Shown: piece by piece, positions 1-6,677 of the stretch
Layout of the letters: every line of letters starts with the position of its first letter
Numbering within the stretch: the first letter of the stretch is position 1
NCBI GenBank assembly: GCA_030425425.1
Contig: JAUIAO010000004.1
Span: 1 to 64,000, forward strand
Length of the DNA stretch: 64,000 nt
Direction: 5' to 3'
Source: Bacteroidia bacterium
GTDB taxonomy: Bacteria > Bacteroidota > Bacteroidia > Cytophagales > Cyclobacteriaceae
Translations under genes and position numbers: made by a program
The notes under the pieces: generated by a model
Database searches by the model: none
The model's input: only the letters and a program-made list of their open reading frames with translations
Told to the model about the DNA's origin: nothing

Positions 1-107
1 ATGTAACGACGAAAAGTTTGAATGAAGTAAAAAGTCCGCTTGATATGATGTAGCGATGGGGTATATTTGAATATCGGGTAACGCGCATAGTGCGCGTTGC
101 ATTAATG
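1..107 (+). repeat. Putative attC or attI region before first cassette (partial)
   Basis: Noncoding stretch ending at the first recognisable core site GTTGGGCAT (107-115). It contains a perfect 8-bp stem with a 3-base loop, AACGCGCA-TAG-TGCGCGTT at 80-98. A TGTAAC at 2-7 could be the inverse core of the previous cassette, which would give a repeat of about 105 bp, similar to the one at 1806. It does not share the conserved inner core of the later repeats. It may be an attC of a different lineage or part of an attI; the window start cuts off the deciding sequence. Confidence 0.4.
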
Positions 108-122
108 TTGGGCATAATTAAA

Positions 123-1802
123 ATGAAACGAGAGAATATATATCCTTATGAAATGTCTGAGGAAAAGGAAAAGCGACTTTGGGATACAGCCATTTTCGTA
201 TTTGATTCCTCTGCATTGCTAGACTTTTATTTTCTACCCACCCAAACACGTCAAAATATTTACATTAAAGTATTCAAGGAATTAACTGATAGATTATGGA
301 TACCAAATCATGTTGAATACGAGTTTTTAAAAAACAGGGAGAGTTCAATAGGAAATCCAATTTCTGAAAAGTATACGCCGCTAAGGACTAAAATTCAGAA
401 TTTGGAACAATCTTTTTTATCTGAAATTTTTAAACGAATTGAGGAAATCTCACGGGAAACTGCTAAGGATGATAAGCACCCGCATATTGAACAATCGGAA
501 ATTGAATTGATTAAGAATCAATCAGAGGAATATAAAAAAGAGCTAAAAAAATTTCAGGAAGCAGTTATTAAACGCATAAAAAAGGCAGAAGAGGAGATTA
601 TAGATGTAAAGGCCAATGATGATCTACTAAAAGCCCTTGAAGATTTTTTTACTGTTGGTGCCGAATACGATTTTGAGAAAATACTTGAAATAACGAAAGA
701 AGGAAAACATCGGTATGAGTTTAAAATTCCACCTGGTTACGGAGACTTAACCAAGAAAGAAAAAAAAGGAACTCAAATATTTGGTGATTTAATTATCTGG
801 AAACAGATTTTAGATTTCTCGAAAGAAATGGAATTACCAATTGTATTCATAACAAATGACATCAAGAAGGATGAAGATTGGTGCTACTTAGATAAGACAG
901 CAACGGAAGATAGAATCTTAGCTCCTAGAGAAGAATTAATAAAGGAGATCAGAGATCATTCTAAAGTAGAATTCTGGATGTACAATCTTCCTCAATTCCT
1001 ATATCATGCAAATAACTATCTGAAAGCAGAAATTAAAGAAGAGACAATCCAAAATGTCTCACAGTTTCTGAATACTAAAGATCAGAAAGAGGATTATCTA
1101 AAATTCCAATGCAACAGTTGTGGCTTAATTCATTCTTATCACAAATCCGAATTTGATTTAGAGTTTGAATGTATTGATAGCTCTGACAGAAACATGGGGC
1201 CAGAAAACCACTATGAAGCTATTGAACACTTTATGTGTGAATGTGGAAACGATATAACAGCTTCATTTAATATTTGGGAATATCCGACCGGAATACACAA
1301 TTACGATTCCATAGAATTGGAGGGAGCGAAACTACTCGCATCGTTTTATTTCACCATCGATTTTTTTGAGGGTGAGTACGAACCCGATCTAACTACTTGT
1401 GAAGTTTGTTCGGGGAACAAGGATGAAATGGGTAACATGGTTGATTTTTATTCTAAAATCGACTTAGTTAACGATTATGATAAGTCTCATGAGAACCATA
1501 AATTCCAATCGGTAATAAGTGGTAGCTGTGATTGGTGCAGTACTTTTCATTTTCGTTGTGCTAAATGCAATTCAATTAACGCCATACCAGACACAAATTA
1601 TGATGAACAGCATGAATGTGAAGGAGGATGTGGATTAATCTATTTTGTTGACACGAGTGATGACCATGATTACGTTGGTGAATTTGAACTTCGATTAATC
1701 GATCATCGTCTGACAAAATGCACAGGTTGCGGATCGGAATTTATTGACGAAGGATCAACAGGAATGTGTGACAAATGTGAAGATGAATACAATGACAAAT
1801 AA
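123..1802 (+). CDS. PIN-like domain protein with multiple zinc knuckles (cassette 1)
   Basis: Predicted 559-residue nuclease-like protein. The N-terminus carries a PIN-like segment, with FVFDSSALLDFY near residue 27 and ITNDIKKDEDW near 238; these give the acidic residues expected for metal binding in PIN_8/DUF4935-type proteins. A lysine/glutamate-rich, probably coiled-coil stretch lies between them (about 90-180). The C-terminal 230 residues contain at least eight CxxC-type pairs (CNSC, CEC, CEVC, CDWC, CAKC, CEGGC, CTGC, CDKC), suggesting several zinc ribbons. The start at 123 is chosen because upstream in-frame starts (90, 105) lie before the cassette boundary at 108. The stop is 3 nt before the cassette end core. 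A defence or toxin role is inference from the PIN fold and the cassette setting. No promoter was recognised. Confidence 0.7.
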   Translation: MKRENIYPYEMSEEKEKRLWDTAIFVFDSSALLDFYFLPTQTRQNIYIKVFKELTDRLWIPNHVEYEFLKNRESSIGNPISEKYTPLRTKIQNLEQSFLSEIFKRIEEISRETAKDDKHPHIEQSEIELIKNQSEEYKKELKKFQEAVIKRIKKAEEEIIDVKANDDLLKALEDFFTVGAEYDFEKILEITKEGKHRYEFKIPPGYGDLTKKEKKGTQIFGDLIIWKQILDFSKEMELPIVFITNDIKKDEDWCYLDKTATEDRILAPREELIKEIRDHSKVEFWMYNLPQFLYHANNYLKAEIKEETIQNVSQFLNTKDQKEDYLKFQCNSCGLIHSYHKSEFDLEFECIDSSDRNMGPENHYEAIEHFMCECGNDITASFNIWEYPTGIHNYDSIELEGAKLLASFYFTIDFFEGEYEPDLTTCEVCSGNKDEMGNMVDFYSKIDLVNDYDKSHENHKFQSVISGSCDWCSTFHFRCAKCNSINAIPDTNYDEQHECEGGCGLIYFVDTSDDHDYVGEFELRLIDHRLTKCTGCGSEFIDEGSTGMCDKCEDEYNDK

Positions 1803-1805
1803 ACT

Positions 1806-1909
1806 ATGCCCAACAAAAAATGAATATGCGAACTGAGACTTTAGATATGACAATGCGAACAGGATACTTCAGTGCTTCTTGCAACTGGAGCGCATACTCA
1901 TTTTAGGCG
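1806..1909 (+). repeat. attC-like site 1 (short form, about 104 bp)
   Basis: Begins with inverse core ATGCCCAAC (1806-1814), complementary to the start of cassette 1, and ends at the G of GTTGTAG (1909), which opens cassette 2. Inner arms TATGCG (about 1825) and CGCATA (about 1890) can pair. Its length is within the range known for integron attC sites. It lacks the 120-bp core shared by sites 2 to 6. Confidence 0.65.
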
Positions 1910-1934
1910 TTGTAGCGCATCGGCGGAACGCATA

Positions 1935-2360
1935 ATGAACGAATACAAAATCAAGAAATACTACATTACTCTAACTGCCATAAACGTGGTAATTGCGGTG
2001 ATTCTCGCATTCCTCCCGAGTGAACTGGAAATATCCGAACGTTTAACGCTTGCAATTAAAGTCAACATTCTATTTCATCTAATCTACCAGATGATAAGCC
2101 GAATTTTCATTTGGGTTTATGAACAAGCAACCAAGGATCACCCTAACGGTTTAAGGTTTGCAATTAAGTTCTTCACGGCATTTGCAATTGCGATAATGAT
2201 TTTGCCTTTATTGTCAGCAGTCTTCGTGCTCAAATCGGCTTTCTTCGAACAAGAATATCAACACCTATTTAATCTCATTTTTCTCTCAGGAATTGTTCTC
2301 GGTGGGTATTCCATGAAATCAAAATTTAAGGCTAAACTTACTCCAAGAACAACTAGCTAA
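1935..2360 (+). CDS. Small integral membrane protein (cassette 2)
   Basis: Hypothetical protein of 141 residues with four hydrophobic segments, roughly residues 12-30, 46-66, 78-102 and 110-128, so it is probably an inner-membrane protein. I do not recognise a family. The ORF track begins at 1872, but that start lies inside the preceding attC-like repeat; the cassette begins at 1910, so ATG 1935 (MNEYKIKKYY) is preferred. About 95 noncoding bases separate the stop from the inverse core at 2455. That tail is rich in the word GAAC, as are several neighbouring cassettes. No function can be assigned. Confidence 0.6.
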   Translation: MNEYKIKKYYITLTAINVVIAVILAFLPSELEISERLTLAIKVNILFHLIYQMISRIFIWVYEQATKDHPNGLRFAIKFFTAFAIAIMILPLLSAVFVLKSAFFEQEYQHLFNLIFLSGIVLGGYSMKSKFKAKLTPRTTS

Positions 2361-2454
2361 CAAGCTGACGGAACGACATCCGAACCCCGAACAACGAAGG
2401 AAGAAGAGATTCTTCTGTACTTCCGAACAACCCATAACGGACGAAAGAAACGCT

Positions 2455-2682
2455 CTACAACATTGTGTATGGACGCATGTGCGAACTGAGCATTTAGCCA
2501 GCTTCGGTGGAACTCGACCGTGAATCTGCCTCTGAGGAAACTGCACTGCTTTCTACCAATTTCAGTTCGCAGGAGTTTTTATCTTCTGAACGCACTGCCA
2601 CTTGATACTTTGGAAGCACCGGCAGATTTCACTATTTTGCTGCTATTAGCCAGTGGGGAGCACACAGCGCCATACACGGGCG
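2455..2682 (+). repeat. attC-like site 2 (long form)
   Basis: Runs from CTACAAC (2455-2461), complementary to GTTGTAG at the cassette 2 start, to the G of GTTGAGAGC (2682). Outer arms TGTATGG...TGTGC and GCACA...CCATACA can pair. The inner region has the conserved elements TCTGCC near the left, CTGCTTTCTACC, CGCAGGAGTTTTT, CTTTGGAAGCACCGGCAGA on the right; TCTGCC/GGCAGA and TGCTTT/GGAAGCA are complementary. The ORFs listed by the track across this interval are incidental. Confidence 0.7.
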
Positions 2683-2694
2683 TTGAGAGCCATT

Positions 2695-3276
2695 ATGCGA
2701 TACCTAATACTTTTATTGTTAACATTCAACTCACTGAACTACTTGCTAGCATGTAGTTGTGACCGCATAGATTCTTCGAACGTCCAAGATTGGATTGCTG
2801 AAGCAGATTTTGTCGTTGAAGGACAATACATTACGAATCTCAATCACAACTCAGAGGTAAGAGAACGATGGAACTCAGAAAATAAAGGATTTGATGTTCT
2901 ATTCCTGGTAACTCGAGTAATTAAAGGTTCAATTTCTAAAGACACAATTGCGATAGTGCAATTTGAAAACGGAAGCTGTTTAACCCCAATCGAACAGGAT
3001 AATAAATACATTATTTTAGGTCAACAGGTGCTTAGATTTAAGTGTCTTGATATTGAGAAACCAACTAAGGACTCATCGGGAGAGTACCCACCAACTGATT
3101 GGTTTACACCACCTAGTTATGTCGACGAACAGGGAACGATGAACTACAATTACTGTGATGAATCCAAATCGAACTACTGGGACAAGACTGTGGATAACTA
3201 TCTAACTTTATATACAAGCTATTGTACTACCTATCTTGCTAGCTCAAGAACTGGAAAACTCATAGGGCTAAAATAA
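2695..3276 (+). CDS. Predicted lipoprotein with CSC-type N-terminal motif (cassette 3)
   Basis: Predicted 193-residue exported protein. Starting at ATG 2695 gives a clean signal peptide (MRYLILLLLTFNSLNYLLAC) ending in a lipobox-like LLAC, so it is probably lipid-anchored. The mature part starts CSCDRIDSS and has ADFVVEGQYI, resembling bacterial proteins with a tissue-inhibitor-of-metalloproteinase/netrin-like fold that start with CxC; this is a weak resemblance. Further cysteines (near residues 90, 115 and late) may form disulfides. The longer ORF-track start at 2653 lies in the attC-like repeat and would spoil the signal peptide. The stop is followed within 3 nt by the inverse core GCTCTCAAC. 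Function unknown. Confidence 0.6.
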   Translation: MRYLILLLLTFNSLNYLLACSCDRIDSSNVQDWIAEADFVVEGQYITNLNHNSEVRERWNSENKGFDVLFLVTRVIKGSISKDTIAIVQFENGSCLTPIEQDNKYIILGQQVLRFKCLDIEKPTKDSSGEYPPTDWFTPPSYVDEQGTMNYNYCDESKSNYWDKTVDNYLTLYTSYCTTYLASSRTGKLIGLK

Positions 3277-3279
3277 ACG

Positions 3280-3507
3280 GCTCTCAACAATATGTATAAG
3301 GCATGTGCTTTTGTGCTTTTTGCAAACGGCATTGAGACTTGACCGTGAGTCTGCCACCGAGAAAGATTTGTTCTGTTTAGAAACTCCAGCTCTCGGGATT
3401 TTTTCACTTTCACTACGCACTGCTTTCTGCAAACTTTGGAAGCACCGGCAGACTTCACTACTTTAGTGCTGTCCATAAAGTGAGAGCACACGCCTCATAC
3501 ATGGTCG
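3280..3507 (+). repeat. attC-like site 3 (long form)
   Basis: From GCTCTCAAC (3280-3288), the exact complement of the cassette 3 start, to the G of GTTAGAGAGC (3507). Outer arms TATGTATAAGGCATGTGC and GCACACGCCTCATACATG pair over about 18 positions with four differences, the clearest attC-like arm pair in the array. The inner core (TCTGCCACCGAGAAAG ... CTTTGGAAGCACCGGCAGAC) aligns with sites 2, 5 and 6. Confidence 0.75.
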
Positions 3508-3526
3508 TTAGAGAGCATTATCAGCA

Positions 3527-4111
3527 GTGACGAAAGAACAATTTACAGACTACTGGAACCGAACCTACCCGAACTCTTTACCCATCGGACATGAACTGAA
3601 GCATGTTTTCAACGAACGCTGGTTCAGAATTCACAGTCTCCCTGAATCCAAGAGATACGCTGAAACTCCTGAAGAAGAGTCTATAATCTTAGAACGACAG
3701 AACGAACTTGTTGACGACATTTTCGGGAAAGGTCAAGAATTCTACGTCCTTATTGGCCTTTACAGCACCGACTTAACTGAACAACTGAGCATAGATGAAC
3801 TTGATTGGGAGACATTCCAACATGTCATGGATATTCCACTACATGAAGTCCGCCCAGAGGAACATGAAGGTGAACCTTACTTTTATCAGATCTTTATTTC
3901 CAAAGCAACTTGGAGGATTAACGAGCATGATGAACTTCTTATGAAACTTGCCAACGATGAAGTAAGAGCAACCTTTGTATGTCCGAGCAATAACCGAATT
4001 ATCAACCCATATGATGGAGGTGTTGACGTCATTTTGGAGAACGAACCAACTATGCAAGCCTATAAACAACGCTATTCTAACTGGCTTTCTCCGAGGAAAG
4101 ACGGAATGTAA
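3527..4111 (+). CDS. DUF3885-like protein (cassette 4)
   Basis: Soluble protein of 194 residues with no signal or membrane segment. The segment FNERWFRIHSLPESKRYAE (about 29-47) and the following acidic EEESIILERQNEL resemble the uncharacterised DUF3885 family. It starts at GTG 3527, 19 bases inside the cassette, whose core is at 3507-3516. It ends 1 nt before the inverse core GCTCTCTAAC at 4113, so the gene fills the cassette. The DNA is very rich in GAAC (about 16 copies in 605 bp by eye), unlike backbone genes. No biochemical function is known to me for this family. Confidence 0.65.
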   Translation: MTKEQFTDYWNRTYPNSLPIGHELKHVFNERWFRIHSLPESKRYAETPEEESIILERQNELVDDIFGKGQEFYVLIGLYSTDLTEQLSIDELDWETFQHVMDIPLHEVRPEEHEGEPYFYQIFISKATWRINEHDELLMKLANDEVRATFVCPSNNRIINPYDGGVDVILENEPTMQAYKQRYSNWLSPRKDGM

Positions 4112-4112
4112 A

Positions 4113-4360
4113 GCTCTCTAACAGACGATGATGGCGCATGGCCTTACTTAGCCTTCTGCCGAATGTCTGCAAAACATCCCGCTTATCAGCCGCCAGGAAA
4201 GTGAAGTGCTTTCTACCAGCTTCTGATCGTGGGAGTTTTTTATCTGGAATGGTGCAGTGCGTATCTGATACTTTGGAAGCACCCCCTTGCCGGGCGCGAC
4301 AGATTTCATTAGTTTTATCAGAATTTGCTAAGCTCGGGGCGCACTCCTGCTAGCTTAGCG
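4113..4360 (+). repeat. attC-like site 4 (long form)
   Basis: Starts with GCTCTCTAAC (4113-4122), a perfect 10-bp complement to the cassette 4 start, and ends at the G of GTTATCTGG (4360). The inner core is recognisable (CAGCCGCCAGGAAAG ... ACTTTGGAAGCACC) but carries a small insertion (CCCCTTGCCGGGCGCGA) before CAGATTTCATTAG. The right end GCTAGCTTAGCGTTATC aligns with the right ends of sites 5 and 6. Confidence 0.7.
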
Positions 4361-4414
4361 TTATCTGGAACCTGTGCAACTTGCGAACTCCTGAGCAATT
4401 GACGAACTTTGGGC

Positions 4415-4863
4415 ATGATCAAACGGGTTTACATCGACACATCAGTTTTTGGAGGATATTTCGACTCTGAATTTGATGAACCAACCAAGAATTTCTTCAG
4501 AATCTTGAACGAACAGAATGTGACTGTTCTGGTTTCTGAAATCCTCGAACTGGAGATTTACAAAGCACCTGACCATATCGTGGAATGGTTAACGTTGAAA
4601 GAGTTGAATTAACTGATGAAGCCAAGGAACTGGCCGAGTTGTACATTTCTGAGAACGTTGTTGGACGAACAAGCATGGCGGATTGTCAACATATTGCTTT
4701 GGCAACAATCAACAAAGCTGATGTCCTTGCCAGTTGGAACTTTAAGCATATTGTGAACCTTGAACGAATAAGAGGATATAATTCCATTAACTTTAGGGAA
4801 GGATATCAGATGACTGAGATCCGAACTCCGAACGAAATATTTAGAGATGAAGACGGCAACTAG
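4415..4863 (+). pseudogene. PIN-domain toxin-like gene with frameshift (cassette 5)
   Basis: Two overlapping ORFs form one PIN/VapC-like protein. The first gives MIKRVYIDTSVFGGYFDSEF with the first catalytic Asp; the second gives VELTDEAKELAELYI, the acidic/ADCQHIALAT segment and SWNFKHIVN. The reading frame changes between about 4575 and 4600 (frame 2 to frame 1), where KAPDHIVE should lead into the V-E-L-T segment; about ten residues found there in relatives also seem absent. The start at ATG 4415 is preferred to the TTG at 4409. The gene is probably inactivated by a small deletion, unless ribosomal frameshifting or a sequencing error is involved. Relatives are toxins of type II systems or stand-alone nucleases. 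Confidence 0.7.
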
Positions 4864-5008
4864 AACACAAACGATGGTCGAACGAATGAGAGAAATTCGT
4901 GATCAGGTTAGTCATGACATCATGAACATGACAGCAGCAGAGGAACGTGCATATTTAACCGAACAACTCAAAAAGCTCAAATCCAAACGAGAAATGGCGA
5001 ACAGGTAA
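4847..5008 (+). CDS. Small partner protein of the PIN gene (cassette 5)
   Basis: ORF of 53 residues, too short for the track, beginning MKTATRTQTMVERMREIRDQ and ending KSKREMANR. It overlaps the end of the PIN reading frame by 17 nt, which suggests translational coupling. It is charged and probably helical. Small ORFs of this kind follow PIN genes of the same type in Bacteroidota, and an antitoxin role is plausible but unproven. Its TAA stop (5006-5008) lies within the inverse core CAGGTAAC (5002-5009), so the coding sequence reaches the very end of the cassette body. Confidence 0.6.
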   Translation: MKTATRTQTMVERMREIRDQVSHDIMNMTAAEERAYLTEQLKKLKSKREMANR

Positions 5009-5245
5009 CAGGCCTAGAACGAATGCGCCAACTGCCACTTTACATACTTCAGTGCGAACCTCACCGAGCCGCGTATGCCATGAATCAGCCGCCGAGAAAG
5101 GTCAGTGCTTTCTACTTGGCGCATCTCGCAGGATTTTTCATCTTTCTGAACGCAGTACATTTTACCAACTTTGTGAGCACCGGCAGGACTTCACTATTTT
5201 ACCACATAAGAGCAGCTGGCGGGCATACAATCGCTATCTAAACGA
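5002..5245 (+). repeat. attC-like site 5 (long form)
   Basis: Begins with CAGGTAAC, complementary to GTTATCTG of cassette 5 with one mismatch. The inner core is conserved (CAGCCGCCGAGAAAGG ... GTGAGCACCGGCAGG). Arms ATGCGCCAACTGC and GCAGCTGGCGGGCAT can pair. Its right end GGCGGGCATACAATCGCTA is identical to that of site 6. The GTT triplet expected at the crossover is replaced (CGA before TACATATC), so this site may no longer recombine. Confidence 0.65.
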
Positions 5246-5351
5246 TACATATCATATATTTCGGATCACTTACGTATATTTTCAGCTCATATCGTATCAA
5301 ATATGTTGTTTCATTATCGTATATTTACGAATCATATCGTATCATTTTTAG
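5246..5351 (+). promoter_or_regulatory. Fic gene promoter/operator region with TATCGTAT repeats
   Basis: A very AT-rich 100-bp region between the cassette start and the Fic ATG. TATCGTAT occurs three times (5290-5297, 5315-5322, 5335-5342), and related words (GATACATATC at 5244, TACGTATATT at 5271) precede them. The longer form CATATCGTATCA occurs twice. The arrangement suggests an operator array, perhaps bound by the winged-helix C-terminus of the Fic protein itself; that is inference. Other cassettes have only 10-25 nt between core and start codon. Confidence 0.5.
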
Positions 5352-6386
5352 ATGAAAGTATACAATTTTGATTTAGATTTTGACTGGAAACTGGTCAATA
5401 ATATTAGCAAACTGGATCGGTTTGATGCTTCATGGAATTCAATAGAAAAAAAGGAAGGTCAAAGTCTTAAACAGCTAAAGTCCATGGCAACTGTCAGAAG
5501 TGTCGGTGCATCAACGCGTATTGAAGGATCTAAGATGAGTGATGAAGAGGTTGATATTTTATTACGTAATCTTTCAATAGAAAAATTAACTGAAAGAGAT
5601 AAGCAAGAGGTCGCTGGATATTTCGAAGCTTTAGATATTATTTCAGAATCATACAACCACATACGAATAACTGAAAGCGAAATAAAAAACCTTCACAATA
5701 TCCTTTTAAAGTATAGCGAAAAAGATAAATGGCATCAAGGTGATTACAAACAGCACAGCAATAATGTAGAAGCAACTTTACCTGATGGCACCAAACAACT
5801 GATTTTTGAGACCACTCCTCCTGGATTTGAAACAGATGATGCAATGAGATCTCTAGTAGAATGGTACAACGAAGATACTCAGACACACCAACTCGTCAAA
5901 AGTGCTCTCTTCTCCTACGAATTTGTTTCCATTCACCCTTTTCAAGATGGTAATGGGAGACTGAGCAGATTAATAGCCAGTCTACTACTTTTAAAAGGTG
6001 GGTATAGATGGATTCAGTATGTCAGTTTCGAACATGAAATTGAAAGTCGAAAACCCGAATATTACCGAGAATTAAGAAGCTGTCAAGCTCAAAGGCCAAA
6101 TGAGAATGTAACAACTTGGATCAATTTCTTTTTCAGTGCTTTAATGAACATTCAAGAACAGCTATTAGCTAAACTGGAACAAACCGGAACAACTTCAAAA
6201 TTGTCCCCTCGAGAAAAGTCAATATTGACATTTATTTCAGACCATGCAGGATGCAAATCAGGAGATATTGCTAAAAATCTTGATATACCAAGTCCTACTG
6301 TCAAACGTGTCCTTAGTGATCTGCTAAGTTTGAGCTTAATCGAACGTCATGGGACCGGCCCGGGAACTAATTATTCTATACTTTAA
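5352..6386 (+). CDS. Fic family protein (AMP-transferase) with C-terminal winged helix (cassette 6)
   Basis: Fic enzymes transfer AMP or related groups to protein hydroxyls. The 344-residue product has the full catalytic motif HPFQDGNGRLSR near residue 195 and an N-terminal inhibitory motif STRIEG near residue 54, matching (S/T)xxxE(G/N), so it is a class II Fic in which the inhibitory helix is part of the same chain. The region after 285 (SPREKSILTFISDHAGCKSGDIAKNLDIPSPTVKRVLSDL) is a winged-helix DNA-binding domain, common in this subfamily. ATG 5352 follows the TATCGTAT-repeat region directly. Intact catalytic and inhibitory motifs suggest a functional gene. Targets and biological role are unknown. 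Confidence 0.85.
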   Translation: MKVYNFDLDFDWKLVNNISKLDRFDASWNSIEKKEGQSLKQLKSMATVRSVGASTRIEGSKMSDEEVDILLRNLSIEKLTERDKQEVAGYFEALDIISESYNHIRITESEIKNLHNILLKYSEKDKWHQGDYKQHSNNVEATLPDGTKQLIFETTPPGFETDDAMRSLVEWYNEDTQTHQLVKSALFSYEFVSIHPFQDGNGRLSRLIASLLLLKGGYRWIQYVSFEHEIESRKPEYYRELRSCQAQRPNENVTTWINFFFSALMNIQEQLLAKLEQTGTTSKLSPREKSILTFISDHAGCKSGDIAKNLDIPSPTVKRVLSDLLSLSLIERHGTGPGTNYSIL

Positions 6387-6390
6387 AAAC

Positions 6391-6658
6391 GATATGTAAA
6401 CAACTAAGGCTCTGTGTGGTCGGTACGACCCAGCATAGAGCCTTAGTAGAACGAAACCACGGTTGATCTGAGATTAGATAGTATGGGCTTCACCATGAAA
6501 TCTGCCCCTGGGAAATGTCAGTGCTTTCTACATACTTCTGTTCGCAGGGTTTTTTCTCTTTCTGAACGCAGTGGTTATATGATACTTTGGAAGCACCGGC
6601 TGATTTCACTAGATTAGTGCTTTTAGCAGCTGGCGGGCATACAATCGCTAGCTGAACA
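6391..6658 (+). repeat. attC-like site 6 (longest, with inserted hairpin)
   Basis: Starts at GATATGTA (6391-6398), complementary to TACATATC of cassette 6, followed by AAC. The conserved inner core (TCTGCCCCTGGGAAATG ... CTTTGGAAGCACCGGCTGA) lies at about 6498-6605. Between the inverse core and the core is an extra block of about 75 bp with a strong bipartite hairpin (listed separately). The right end matches site 5. The next core reads ATTAGCAGTG, with A in place of the first G. Confidence 0.65.
6403..6447. repeat. Bipartite hairpin inserted in attC-like site 6
   Basis: ACTAAGGCTCT (6403-6413) pairs perfectly with AGAGCCTTAGT (6437-6447), and inside it GGTCG-GTA-CGACC (6418-6430) forms a second stem. 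There is no following T-run, so it is not a standard terminator for Fic. It could stabilise the Fic mRNA 3' end or be a small inserted palindrome. Confidence 0.5.
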
Positions 6659-6677
6659 TTAGCAGTGATTCGTCGCA

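Noticed and set aside
2520-2756. Plus-strand ORFs 2520-2756, 4138-4353, 5023-5241 and 5052-5351
   Set aside because: They fall within the attC-like sites or cross the cassette boundary and lack protein-like composition.
6470-6485. TTAGATAG as the inverse core of the Fic cassette, pairing with CTATCTAA at 5234-5241
   Set aside because: GATATGTA right after the Fic stop pairs with TACATATC and aligns better with the core position of the other sites; TTAGATAG probably belongs to the outer arm of site 6.
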